DNA of 64,000 nt from Diorhabda sublineata (Eukaryota; Arthropoda; Insecta; Coleoptera; Chrysomelidae): contig NC_079483.1 of NCBI RefSeq assembly GCF_026230105.1, forward strand, positions 2,783,312 to 2,847,311, given 5' to 3'. A model generated the notes under the pieces. That model did not search any database, was not told where the DNA came from, and saw only the letters and a program-made list of their open reading frames with translations. How positions within the stretch are numbered: the stretch's first letter is position 1; each line of letters starts with the position of its first letter. The translations under genes were made by a program, and so were the position numbers. This document shows positions 10,209 through 21,540 of the stretch, in pieces.

Positions 10209-10751
10209 CAAACGCTGTTTTTTTCCAACCTCCGATAGGCTATAAATAAAAGACAAGTTCATATAAAACAATAATTTTATTACCAACATAATCACCTAAG
10301 AGATTGAGACATTTGTCATATCTGTGGACAAGCTTTTCAATATCCTCTTCAAAGAAAGTTGCCGCTTATGTAGCCTAACCGTTCAGTAGCAATAGAGTAC
10401 AAAACAGACCTTGGCCCCCTTAATCAAGCACATCATTATGGTATCTTTAAACTTTTGACACCATTCACGCACAACGCCATAACTCATGAAGTTTTCTCCT
10501 TACACACGACTCATTATCCGATGGATTTCTGCAGCACTATGGCCTTCAGCCTGTAGAAAACGAATCACACATTCGCAATACACACTGCGGGAGCATCAAT
10601 AATGGCGGACATATTTGCGTAGCTGTAGCACAACGCCGACTTACGTCAACAATAGCTTAGTGTGTAGTGCGAGAGCTTCGCAGTCGGCTATAGTGCATGC
10701 CCGCAGAGCGTCTGTACGATGCGATCGGAAGTTGAAAAAAAACGGCTCTCG
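10209..10751 (-). mobile_element. Internally deleted mariner element (MITE-like), copy 1
   Basis: About 543 bp between TA dinucleotides (10207-10208 and 10752-10753), with inverted ends that align over about 30 bp (CAAACGCTGTTTTTTTCC versus the complement of the right end, CGAGAGCCG then T-run). On the minus strand it keeps the N-terminal mariner block (FLQAEGHSAAEIHRIMSRV) and, after a deletion, the C-terminal block (ATFFEEDIEKLVHRYDKCLN). The whole catalytic domain is gone. A related copy with the same type of joint lies at 29717-30327, so the deletion form has probably been multiplied. Confidence 0.8.
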
Positions 10752-12049
10752 TACATGAATAATAATTTCTAGATTTTCTGAAGAATGTAAAAATTTAATA
10801 ATATATATTGAGTTGCATTTAATATAATAAAATGGCTACTTTCACATGACACACATTATTTTGAAAAAAAAAGTGTATTTAAAAATACAATACATTACAT
10901 TTATTGATTACATAATTTATTCCATTTGGCTGTTCCACATCCTATAAACGACCTACCGGGCAAATCATAATATGCACTTACGTATTCCCCTGGATAAGTC
11001 ATTCGAATTAATTGGTAAATGTGATTGCATGTAATATATATTTCTATGATAATGAACAATAAAAAAAGGTCTTATAAAAATTCATTTGCGAGATCAATAC
11101 AACAGTTTATTTACCGTTCTATATAAATATATTACGTCTTACTTGGGACATAAAATGAATATTTTTGTAAGACGGTGAAATTTTACAGTGCCGTCATTCT
11201 TTAAAGAATAGTAAAAAATAATTGTTTGGAGTCATGTATACAAGGAAGTTTATGTTGATTTTAGCGAAGAATGATGATCATGAAACTGTCAATAATTCCA
11301 AACTAAATTTCTTTACACATATAATGAATTGGAATTTTGGAATCGTTGATGATAATCATACAGTACAAAACATCTAGTAGTGAGTAATGTCTTCTTAGTT
11401 CTTATTGGACCACTAACTTTTCCTTATTTATAGATTTCTTCCTTATTTATAATTGTTATTGTTATACAGCTCAACCAATTCCGATCAACAACAGTTAATG
11501 ATATGAATAACGATATTGTGAGAAGAAATTTTGTTGGAATGTTTGCAATTTCAACTCCATAGCTACGTCGGAAATTTATCAGCAATCTGGCATCGGATCA
11601 ACCCAAACATTTACTACAATGTCTTGATTGACAGTTATACCTCTTGATCCACTTCTTAACTTGAAAATGTTTTGTTCTAGAATATTTGGTATACATAGTA
11701 ATATTCAGCCTATATAGTCAACAAGATGGAATTATTGTTAATTCCACATATCATTATTAAAATTTCAAAATTTATAAACAATTAAATACCGTCAAAAAAT
11801 CCTTAAAAATAAGGAAATTTACTAAGTAAATTAAAAAATATTGAAAAATAATGATATAATCTAAACACATCTAAAATTCTTTCAGCTTAGAAATATTTAT
11901 TTATATCAATTTTTAAGCAAACTATAGTACTTTCGCTTTTTACTGATAGAGAGCGTTGCTTTATTTTTTGAATACCGTTTGTCACGTAATACCGGTCACA
12001 GATGTAAATTTGGAAGCAAGTAATGCATGATTTTCATTAAAGCTATTAC
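10752..12049. other. No feature recognised
   Basis: AT-rich, stops in all frames, no repeat shared with other parts of the window that I can see. Confidence 0.45.
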
Positions 12050-12978
12050 TTTTTTATTTCCGTAAAGGAAAGAAAGCTGCTGCGGCTCACAAAGAAATAT
12101 GTGAAGTTTATAGTGCTGATTGATTAACAGAGCGCACGTGTCGGAATTGATATCAAAAATTCCGTTTTAAAGATTTTTCCCTCAAAGATTAGCAACGTTC
12201 TGGTCGTCCTACTAAAGTTGATGGTGACCAAATTAAAGCCATAATTGAAGAGGATCGTCATATAACTGTTTGATAGGTTGAGAAGAGGTTACATGCATCG
12301 CACACAACAATTGAAAAACACTTAGAATGTCTTAGGTCAGTTAAGAAGCTTGATATTTGGGTACCTCACGAATTGAAATAAATTCATTTAACACAAAGAA
12401 TCAACATTTGTGATATTCTCCCCAAACGAAATGAAACCGACCCTTTCTTGAAAAGAATCATCAGTGGTGATGAAAAATGGGTCTTATACAGTAACATGGT
12501 TCGATAACGATCATGAAGCAACTACGATGAACCAGCACAAACCATATCAAAAACTGGAAAACAACAAACAGCTGATGCTGTCAGTTTTGTGGGATTACTA
12601 ACGTGTTACGTTTTCTGATCTGCTTCTAAGGAACAAAACGATCAATTCTGATATTTATAGTCAATAATTAATGAAACTGGATGAAGTAATCAAAGACACA
12701 CAGCCAGAATTGTCAAATCGGAAAGGTTTAGTGTTCCATCTACATCATCATGCTACATCTATACAGCCCTGATCTGGCACCATCTGATTACCATTCATTT
12801 CGAAGTTTGCAGAATTCTTTGAATGGTCAAACTTTCACAAATTAGGATGACCTTCAATCGCACCTGGTTCAGTTTTTTACTGATAAGGACCATAAATTTG
12901 ATGAGCGCGGAATCATGAAGTTGAAAAAAAGATGGCAAAAGGTCATTGAGCAAAATGGAAAACATATAATTGATTGAA
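12050..12978 (+). pseudogene. mariner transposase remnant (SETMAR/Hsmar1-like group)
   Basis: Nearly full-length but badly decayed mariner transposase. Seen in order: KGKKAAAAHKEICEVY (12064), FSLKDQQRSGRPTKVDGDQIKAI (as two blocks near 12176-12245), KKLDIWVPHELK (about 12345-12380), PFLKRIISGDEKWVVYSN-like coding with the first catalytic D (about 12442-12490), WSNYDEPAQTISKTG, then near 12775 SPDLAPSDYHSF-like coding after a short gap, and finally KKRWQKVIEQNGKHIID (about 12925-12975). These blocks match the group of vertebrate Hsmar1 and its insect relatives. Many frameshifts. Confidence 0.85.
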
Positions 12979-13340
12979 AACTATTCTTTGTTAAAAAAAA
13001 GTACATAACCGAAATTACTTTCTCGCCAACCCATTAGACGATTGTTAACAAAATTTTCCCAAACTTTCTTCATCGATCTGAACTAAAAATACGTTTAAAT
13101 TATTGTCCTAATTTTTTTTGCTCCATGGAACTTTTCTTACATACATATGTAATAAGATTGCGCCGTGAATACTTTATAATAATTTTTAAATAGTCAATAG
13201 TTCTCTACAAAGTTGTGTCAAAAATTTCTCAAAAATTATTGAAAAAGTATATTTATTCATAATTATATAATTCCCAAAACTTCTTTCGTTTCGGCATATC
13301 TGCAAAAACCAAAACTATGCTTGGTAAACTGTGTACTTTC
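12979..13340. other. No feature recognised
   Basis: Short AT-rich spacer between the mariner remnant and the hammerhead-like unit. The first 60 bases may still be mariner 3' sequence. Confidence 0.4.
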
Positions 13341-13390
13341 AGTCTTTAAGACGATAACTTGGTTATCGAAATGCGCGTCAGACAGTGTAA
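13341..13390 (+). repeat. Hammerhead-like repeat, copy A
   Basis: AGTCTTTAAGA is followed by the perfect hairpin CGATAACTTGGTTATCG, then AAATGCGCGTC and AGACAGTG. The same unit is found near 27830, 29190 and 43291. The first core (CTGAAGA elsewhere) reads TTTAAGA here, so this copy is decayed. A conserved trailer (GGTGTAGTGATGGTGTAAAC, then AGTGTGTTCAG) follows at 13401-13432 and is shared with the 29158-29284 copy. Confidence 0.65.
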
Positions 13391-13584
13391 TTGAGTGTGT
13401 TGGTGTAGTGATGGTGTAAACAGTGTGTTCAGTATAAAAGATAATAAAAAAATAAGTGTGGGTAAAGATTATGAAATTGTATTTCAATATGCCCTTGAAT
13501 TAATGACAATAGTAGAATTTAAAAACAACTGAGTCACGATTATTATTTATTTATACAAATTTTAAGTAACACATGAGGATTGAA

Positions 13585-14470
13585 TTATTACATTGCACCT
13601 ATTAGAAATGCAATCTCCAGTATAGTTGAAATGCTAAAATCCTTGGCCGCCAAGTATAACTGTTTTGCACATACTCTGATTGTAACGTTCCAGTTGGGTA
13701 ACGATATCAATTGTAGTAAACGCTTTTTTGCAGACAGTGAAGTGGTTTCTTGCGAAAACTTAATTGAGAATTCCATGCTTAGTGCCTGATATAGGCATTC
13801 CTTCTGTCTCCTGAGAAATTATAACAGTCCCAATGTTTCTCTTTGCGTTATATTTAACGAACCTGCAGTATTTTCTTGGTTGTCGGTCTCCTTATCAAGT
13901 TTACTGCCAGCTGTGACGAATCACTGGTTAAAATTGCAGTATTGCTTCCTATTTCTTCCCTTTCATTAATCACAGGGTCAGTAATATTGGGTTATGTTTT
14001 TTTTTTGTTCTCATTCAACTGGTTTAAGTCTTCGTTTAATATAGATTATAGCTATTCTTCTGTATAAAATTCAATTAGTGTGTCTTCAGGAGGACTATGG
14101 AATCCAACTTTAGTTTTATAACCAATAAATTGTTTCGTAAGGGCTACGATTTATCCCTGTCATACGATCTGTTCTTCACAAATCGAATAAAACAGAAGAT
14201 AAAGACTATAGTGATTGGGAATGTCGTGGCTTACTATATAATTACGGTTTTTAATTTTGGCCACATAGCACAGACTTCTTTGATCACTTTGTTAGCAAAT
14301 TCTCTTTGCAAATAACTAGGTATTCCCAATATAGCAAAAATGTCTAAAAAATGATACGCTACCACTTCTGATCCCTTGGTTCGCTTGGTAAACGTTGCGG
14401 CATGAATTTTGTTAGATAATCTTGATACAAAATCGTGGATTGATAGTCACATCAGCTTGTGACTGCTTAT
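13585..14470 (-). pseudogene. Ginger/KRBA2-like integrase pseudogene
   Basis: Minus-strand translation in changing frames matches the integrase proteins annotated in insects as KRAB-A domain-containing protein 2-like, which derive from Ginger transposons. Order from the N-terminal side: SQADVTINPRF, EVVAYHFLDIFAILGIPS, REFANKVIKEVCAMWPKLK with the catalytic D region degraded, KPRHSQSL, a long acidic linker (EDTLIEF, NQLNENKK), KECLYQALSM, then TKHGILN and VFARNHFTVCKKAFTTID, and the Cys-rich end ILGGQGF-HFNYTGDC (about 13598-13660). Frameshifts and stops are frequent. The catalytic DDE set is not complete. Confidence 0.75.
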
Positions 14471-14542
14471 CATTACTGGTAATTGGTTTCACAACAAGGC
14501 CTTTTTTAAAACTTTTTTTCGACAAGATTCACACTTTAAATA

Positions 14543-15030
14543 CAGGGTGTCCCAGAAATTGCACGCCAGGCTGACACGGGAGGTAGATCAGCTTTAGATC
14601 TATCAAATAAAAGCAACATGACCTCAGTAAAAGTTTTTTAGTTTTCGAGATATTAACACTTTTAGTTTTTTTCAGAAAATCTCTACTTTTTGCCCTATTT
14701 TTGGCTGTTATGGGCATAAAAAACCTCTAATTTATAATTCTTTTTTTTTTCTGGGCTACCACTAATAGTTGGTTGAGACAACCCAGTATTCATTTTAATA
14801 AAAAGTAGCACGACATTAACAAAAAAAAAAACAACTCAATCTTACCTTTTGTTTCAAAGCGAAAACCTTAACTAAAGTTTGGTTAGCGACTGAGTCAGAA
14901 AATGTTCTTAAAAACTAGCCTGCTCCTTCCAAAATGGTACAACATTTATAGTTTTTTTTATTAAAAATTGAATAATACCACGTTTTGTCATTGAAGTCGT
15001 AATTCTTCGAAATTAAGAAACTAAAAAATA
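14543..15030 (+). repeat. Left terminal inverted repeat
   Basis: Matches the complement of 15725-16246, including the T-rich tract, the block around GCTAACCAAACTTTAG, and a weaker inner part around CATTGAAGTCGTA. Confidence 0.85.
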
Positions 15031-15410
15031 ATAGTTTCAATTGAATGCGCAGCCTTCTTTTGTCTCCATATCACTGAGAAACTGAATGACCTTAAACATT
15101 TATTGACTATCTCGCTCACACTCATTGTTCGGTCGGTAACGACGTTACGAAGAGGATCAGAGGTAATACCTGCGCACTGCACCGCAGGGGCGCAGGGTAA
15201 ATTTAGTACTGCTCCTTGTGTTTAGTGCTACACACGTGTTCTTTATTTCCTTCGTCTTGAAGTTTCGGTTTGCATTTTTACGATAACTTCGCATTAACTT
15301 GGATTCCGTTTTGCTAGTGTTTGGAATTAGTTTATTGGATACAGTTTCATAACGACGACTTAGCGCTCTTAGTGGACTCGATTTACTTTGTGATTTGGAC
15401 TGCTTTTAAG

Positions 15411-15512
15411 ATGGCAAATGAACAACCTGTGCTTTTCACCTCTAGTGAGTACACAGACATGTTGTTAATTTATGGTGAGACAAGAAGCGTTTCTTCACGT
15501 GCTAAATGCTAA
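15411..15512 (+). pseudogene. Transposase N-terminal fragment (DUF4817-like HTH)
   Basis: A 33-codon ORF: MANEQPVLFTSSEYTDMLLI followed by YGETRSVSSRAKC-stop. The block FTxxEYxDMLLIYGExR is the start of the DUF4817 helix-turn-helix found at the N-terminus of many insect transposases. After YGETR the family normally continues with an NA-A--LY-ERFP-R block, which is missing. It lies centrally between the long inverted repeats, preceded by a GC-richer leader that may be the 5' UTR. The rest of the gene is deleted. Confidence 0.65.
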
Positions 15513-15724
15513 ATATTTATTTGAATGTTGTAATTGTAAAATCTAATGAAAATTAAAAAAATACAACCCTATGTTCTGTACCCAAATTATTTTGATGCCA
15601 GCCTACAATAACAATTATAAAAGGATAATGGATCATCTCTATTAGACATTGCTAAACTAAAAAGCGATTACAGTAACTAAAAAGTTGTAAGTTGAAGACA
15701 AAAGTCGGCTTAACTTTGTATTAC

Positions 15725-16246
15725 GTATTATTTTTTATTTGAAGTATTGCGAAAGTAGTACGACTTCAATGACTATACTTAATATTATTTAATTTTTAGT
15801 AAAAAAAAAGCTATGAATATTATACCATTTTTTAAAGAGCACTAAGTAGGCTAGTTTTTAAGAACATTTTCTGACTCAGTCTGGTACATTTTTTTTTCAC
15901 AGTCGCTAACCAAACTTTAGTTAAGGTTTTCGCTTTGAAACAAAAGGTAAGATTGAGTTGTTTTTTTTTTGTTAATGTCGTGCTACTTTTTATTAAAATG
16001 AATACTGGGTTGTCTCAACCAACTATTAGTGGTAGCCCAGAAAAAAAAGAATTATAAATTAGAGGTTTTTTATGCCCATAACAGACAAAAATAGGGCAAA
16101 AAGTAGAGATTTTCTGAAAAAACCTAAAAGTGTTAATATCTCGAAAACTAAAAAACTTTTGCTGAGGTCATGTTGCTTTTATTTGATAGATCTAAAGCTG
16201 ATCTACCTCCCGTGTCAGCCTGGCGTGCAATTTCTGGGACACCCTG
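15725..16246 (-). repeat. Right terminal inverted repeat
   Basis: Inverted copy of 14543-15030; ends GGGACACCCTG directly before TA. Confidence 0.85.
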
Positions 16247-16248
16247 TA

Positions 16249-17929
16249 TACTATGATGAGTTCAGCAGTTACATTTGTATATATTAATTTTAATCCTTGC
16301 ATCATTCTGATTCCGTGTTTAATAATATGACAGTAGTAGATTATTTGAAAAATTTCGTCTAAATGAGCATAGTATACATATGAGATCATGTTTTTCTCCG
16401 GAATTATTAGTTTTTATGTTATTGCTGCTGGTTATCATCAGGTGATATCTTAGTAATTTGGTCTTTGATTCTTTTACTTTTATAAGTACTTGACAAAAAT
16501 TGATCATATATGAGCAACTGTTGTTTTCTCTTGCAAAAAGTACCTTGATAGTTTCATAAAAACGTTTTTTATTTCATCTGCCATTATCAGACACCCATAC
16601 AAATCGTATTTATTACTTTGGCTAACTTTGTCCCGCTATTATGAATAAAATCCGGATAATGATCACATTTTCTAAACAATTTTGTTTTTATATGAAATGG
16701 TCAGTCATGATGTATAATAGCTATTTAATTAGAATGATTGTAACAGTATATAAAAGGGCTCCACGAAGCGAAAACATTTTAATGAAGAATGAAGAAAGTT
16801 TGAGAAATTTTATTCATTAACAATTCTATATATTGACTTAAATGAAGAAGGTACGGTGCCGGGAATCAGAATAAATTTCCTCCTCATTAAGAATCTTAAG
16901 GAGTCAGGTAAGTATCCGAAAACAGAAAAGCGATAATCATTTTGGCTAAGTCGGAAAAGTCTAATTTACTTTTTAATATAAAAATGAACTTAACAATAAT
17001 ACCTAAATTAGATTTATTTATATTAGGTTGGGTTGTTGTTGTATTTGTATGAATTTGTACATTTTTAAAAATATAGGTTTACATATACTTATCTGACAAT
17101 TAGTATACTCCAATTTGCCTTACTCAATTAAAATACATATTTTTATATTATCTAATTTAGTTTTTTCGGTTTTAAAACAACACCCTAAAATCGGGTCTAG
17201 TTTACATGCATCCCAAATTTCTCTAGTCGAATTTATCAGATCAAAAAATCACCGAATTCACTACCAACTTATAAACGATATAAACCTAAGATACTCGTGT
17301 GTTAATTATTATATGCAATGTTCTTTTTATTTAAACGTTATTTGAGTTGTAAATATTAGCCAAGAAGATGTGATAAATGACATTTTTCTGCGCGCTTCTG
17401 TACACAATACTTTCGATGTGTATGTTATTATGTCCGGTGTTCTTTCCATTAAATCTTTATTTATATCGTGAATAATGGCTTCTTTCACTGAAGTAGTAGC
17501 TACAGAGTGGCTATCTAAAATAAAAGTATACTCGATTATATAATATTATAGATTGACCACCTCATATTTCAATGAATCTGTGTATTTAGTGAATTTGCAA
17601 GAAATAGAGAAAAGTGCGAGCCAAGAATTGCTAGAAGTCATACAAAACATCACAATAGGAAATGTCCGTGGGAATAAGAATTCAGTGGTTGATATAAATG
17701 AGGAAAATTTTCAAATAATCATAGAGAAACAGTTGCAACATATGGAGAGACTAATATGAGGACAATTTCTCGAAATACTAGAAAGGAAGATACAAAAGAA
17801 GAAAGAGCAAAGGAGTGGAACAAGATGAGAAAAATTTCAAATCATCGGAGAAACAACAGATGGTGGGGGAATAGGAGAATAGTCTTATAAAAGTTCGTAG
17901 ATACTTAAAGGGGAACCAATGCTAGAAGA
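16249..17929. other. Mostly unassigned spacer
   Basis: AT-rich. It contains a TATA/splice-donor candidate (16749-16913) and short open frames at 17115-17345 and 17553-17759 that I do not recognise. The second may be a decayed LINE body upstream of the LINE end at 17930. Confidence 0.35.
16749..16913 (+). promoter_or_regulatory. Candidate core promoter and 5' exon (TATA box to splice donor)
   Basis: TATAAAAG at 16749-16756 is followed by about 150 bp and a perfect consensus 5' splice site CAG|GTAAGT (16905-16913). No long ORF lies in between; small ATG frames end quickly, so it would be a non-coding first exon. No downstream exon can be identified. Both motifs can arise by chance in AT-rich DNA. 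Confidence 0.25.
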
Positions 17930-18450
17930 TAAATTACATCATATTAGTATACAGGGATAAAAAATGAACAAACAAAAAAATATAAATGTCTACAAGCAAT
18001 AATAGAAAGTAATGGAGGATTAGAACAGAAAATGAAAGGAAAACTACGAAAAATTGGTAAACTATTTCATGCAATGAAAGCATGATTCTTTGAGAAGATG
18101 TTATAGAAAAAAATTGGAAATAAATTGTTAAAATTATTGAGCTCTTGTAAATGCATCGAAAATTATATTTTTAAGGAAATTAGGAAACAAAACAAAAAAA
18201 GGTAAAATAAAAAATGGAATATATAGAGAAGAACTCAAAATAAAACCAGCTAGAGATAAAATATAAATATTTAGGTGGACAAATATCAAAAAACAAATAA
18301 TCGAATTCAAAATTTCAGGCCAAAATTATAGGAACATCAAAATATGGATTGAAAATTTGAAAGTAGCAGAGATGCAGGGCATAAAATGGGAAGGAATAAT
18401 AGATCAAGAGATAGAAGGGCACGGAGAAAACAAGTTTATGTCTTAACCTC
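17930..18450 (+). pseudogene. LINE reverse transcriptase C-terminal remnant
   Basis: Decayed end of a non-LTR retrotransposon ORF2. Seen: YKCLQAIIESNGGLEQKMKG then LRKIGKLFHAMK (about 17975-18080), EELKIKPARDK (about 18230), and the terminal block KIWIENLKVAEMQGIKWEGI (about 18345-18405). These follow the reverse transcriptase thumb region of insect LINEs, where the protein ends in a Trp-rich block of the type EA...W. Stops are frequent. No poly-A or other tail can be fixed. Confidence 0.6.
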
Positions 18451-18589
18451 TAATTAAACAGCTATATACCTCAAGGTAATCTGGCTTAGGATTAAATAAA
18501 ACAAATATTGCATGCACTTGTCACATTTCAATCGCAGAACAAGATTCAAAATAAAAAAGGATAATCTGAAACATTTACAAGGTGTGTCG

Positions 18590-19440
18590 TTTTTTTACGA
18601 GTGTTCTCACTTAAGATTTGAGATATTAATTTGACATTTCTATCATGATTCGAATTTAATCGGGGTCCCACTTTGCTACAGGATGAATTTCGTGAGCATC
18701 ATACTATTTGGCTGTTAAAAAGTTTTGTTCGCGTTGGATACCCCATAATTGCTGAAAATTGGTGCAAAGATATGCTGAAAAAATTCAATCGCGGTGCTTC
18801 AAAAGATCGTAAAAAACAACGAATCATGAATCTATGTATATGAATCTGAATGGGTCTTTTGAAACGAATCAAATCCAACAAAAAATTTTGGCGCACGAAG
18901 CACTTAGAAACAAATGGTCACTTGTCTTTTCAGAATAACTGGATATGTCGCCACCGTCGCATTAGAGCAACGCAGACCAGTCATTTTGAATGGTACACCA
19001 TCATTTGTTTGCCAGAGTGTTCGAAAAAATCAGGGAAACCAATCGCAGAAGACGAATCATTTTCCACCACACATTAATTCAAACAAAAACGTTTTTGAAT
19101 AGTCAAAACATCGAATTGATTGGTTATCCGCCGTACAGTCCTTGGTTGACACCCAATGATTTCTTCTTTTCTTAATCCCGCAGATAAAAAATAAATTGTG
19201 AGGTTAACGTTCTTCTACACTTGAAGAAGCGGTTGATGCGTTCAAATCACATGTTTTGGAATACTTAATTCGGATTGGAAAATAGGCCTCGATAAATGGT
19301 TTAAACCCATGCAAAATTCTATTGATCGTAATGGGGAATATTTTGAAAGCGAATAAAGCCATAACCAATTAAAAATATTGTTGTTTTTATTTGTCTATCT
19401 CAAAACTTGAATAGCAACCCTCGTATATTCGTTACATATC
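18590..19440 (+). pseudogene. mariner transposase remnant, internally deleted
   Basis: Degenerate mariner. Order: LLQDEFREH (18670), WCKDMLKKFNRGASKDRK (about 18753-18810, where the catalytic first D block should follow but is deleted), NGSFETNQIQQK-like, then MVTCLFRITGYVATVALEQR (about 18914-18975), EWYTIICLPECSKK with NRRRRIIFHHTLIQTKTF (second D region, D lost), ELIGYPPYSPWLTPNDFFF (about 19110-19170, third D as N/D), and WFKPMQNSIDRNGEYFES-like coding at about 19300-19355. The right end near 19425 (CCCTCGTAT) resembles the left start near 18590. Same family as 43396-43805. Confidence 0.85.
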
Positions 19441-20409
19441 TATAAGAACTAAGACAGAAACAGTTTCTCTTTATTGAATGTTCAACAATGTAAAGTTTAT
19501 ACTAAAAACGTCAGTGTACGCAAATTTATAGTTTATGGTTGTACAGTATATTATCATGAAGCATTGCAAATGATTGCCTATTAATAATTTCGAATAATGT
19601 TTTGGCCATTGAATATTTTAGCAAAAAATTGCATTTCTAATAGTCAGGATTTTTTACATACCTAGTTCACTACCTTCAACTATATTTAAAAAAATTTGTT
19701 CAACTGAACGATCCACAACTTGGATCTGATAGAAAAACACTCTCTTTCGTTGTTGATTACTAACATTTCAATTTTTTTTCCATAAAAAGTCATCAAGAAA
19801 CTACAAAACTTATTTACTACTACTTTTATGTATGTATACAGTATACTCCTCGAAAAAGTCGTGAACTTAGAAAGTTATCATCACTGTTACAGCTCAAGCC
19901 AAGAATATATTGCATTCAATGAATTCATACACATTTGGTTTTTATCGATCCCAGACTAAAAATAAATAAAATCCAATATGAACTGGATTTAGGAGAATTT
20001 CCTTAAGATTTGTGATTATAAACAGTATAACCGGAAATGAGTATAGATGTTATCATAACAAATGATTTGTGTTACAGTTCATTTTATCCAAAAATTTATG
20101 TATAATGTAGAAATAATGATTGCCTGCCATGCGTCGGTTTAATGAAATTAACATCAACATAATATCACCAAATATAATTTATAGACTTAGATTCTAGAAA
20201 CATTTGTTATTTTTTGCTCTACACAAAAATAGAAATTACCAAATTATTCAACAATTTTTTCGAATATGAATTCTGAATCGAATTAATTTATTTTATTAAA
20301 ATTTATTCCTACAAAACATTGATATAACTTCATTCATTATTACTTTTCTGATACTCTCCTATGTAATAATTAATTAAGACACTATATAACAAGTATCAAA
20401 CAGACGATA
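19441..20409. other. No feature recognised
   Basis: AT-rich spacer with stops in every frame and no repeat shared with other loci here. Confidence 0.45.
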
Positions 20410-21540
20410 ATGTTACGGAATCTTTACAGATATTGCTTTGTTCCATTTCTCATAGATATGTTCAACGATTCTATTAATAGTCCGGTCAAATTAGACCAAA
20501 TAATAAGAGTGAAGTTACATAAATTCCCACCAAGCTGTAAATCAGTAAATTTGTTCAAAAACGGTGAGTTTTATCATGAAAATACTTCAGTCAAAAACTG
20601 TGGATCAAAAATTATCTACAGAAAACGTATGGATACTTTTTTTCCTACAAGCCACCATTTCTGAGATATAACGATTCAAAAATTTATTGATTATTGAAAC
20701 ATCAATAAAGTAATTCACTTTGACAAATAGAACTATTTTTGTTGGTGAAGATGTAGACTTACTCATATTACTCACTGCTCAAATTCTAACTGAAAAAAAC
20801 TTTTTTTCTATAAAACCAGGAAAAGCTCAACATCAATCGGAAATCATTCATAAAAAAGTTAATCTACTTTTGCAAAATGTCAAAATCATGTACTATTTTT
20901 ACACGCAATAACTGGCTTTGATACGACATGTGCATTTTACAGGAGGGAAGTAACAGTTTTCAAACTGTTTGAAAAACAAGATCTAGTTCAATATGTTGAA
21001 GTTTTTGAAAAGAATAATACAACTCGACAAGAAGTTACTAGCAACGGCATTCGCTTTCTTCTTTCTATGTATGGAGTTCCTAAAAAAACTACCTGCTAAG
21101 ATAAGTATCGGTATCCGTGTTAAAAATACTAGAAGTAAAAAACAAGTTCAATTGGCTTGTCTTCCTCTAACCTCAGTTGATGCTCATCAACATCTTTTTC
21201 GGGTATATTACCAAGCTCAATTGTGGCTTGGTTATCAGCTAGACCAGTCATGTAAAAGATAGGGCCCATGGGCCACTTCCGGCCCCCGGTATCAATAAGG
21301 GCCGCGATCGCAATGTGTCACAGAAAGAAGAATTATGTTTTTTAGAGCTTTAGGTAGGTCGAGACAAATCTAGAAGATAACGTACATTGCATCGATGAAA
21401 ATGTTACATACTCGTATAACATAACACAATTTTTTGCAACTGTAAAAAGGGATGCAGTGCTAAATGTGGTTACAAAAAAGTCCGTTTTGTTCTCTGGCAT
21501 GTACCTCTTGTCAAGCCCGATCGGGTTTTAATATTTAATC
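20410..21540 (+). pseudogene. Degenerate copy of a multicopy insect protein (GEDxDLLILL family, Cys-rich C-terminus)
   Basis: Translated blocks in different frames follow one known but uncharacterised arthropod protein type. FVGEDVDLLILLTAQIL (20735-20790) is followed by a CDTT-like block (ITGFDTTCAFY, about 20903-20945), VQLACLPLTSVDAHQHLFRV and YYQAQLWLGYQ (21150-21240), and FCNCKKGCSAKCGYKK (about 21430-21480), a Cys-rich end. The GEDxDLLILL and CDTT parts may be remnants of a nuclease-like fold, but I know no tested function. Such proteins occur in many near-identical copies in insect genomes, which suggests a mobile origin. At least four frame changes make this copy non-coding. Confidence 0.55.

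Larger units (their letters stand above)
14543..16246. mobile_element. Long-inverted-repeat DNA element, deletion derivative of a DUF4817-type transposon
   Basis: A 1,704-bp element bounded by TA (14541-14542 and 16247-16248). It begins CAGGGTGTCCCAGAAATT and ends with the exact complement. The inverted repeats reach about 490-520 bp inward (14543-15030 against 15725-16246) with substitutions and small indels. The unique centre (about 15030-15725) holds a short transposase start (see 15411-15512). The TA target and the short HTH fragment suggest a Tc1/mariner-like (IS630) element whose transposase has been almost wholly deleted. The 60-70 codon open frames inside the repeats (near 14529-14717 and 16072-16287) are mirror images of each other and not genes. 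Confidence 0.85.

Noticed and set aside
14529..14717. 62-codon ORF (minus) and its near twin at 16072-16287 (plus)
   Set aside because: Both lie inside the terminal inverted repeats and mirror each other; they read through the repeat end and into unrelated flanks.
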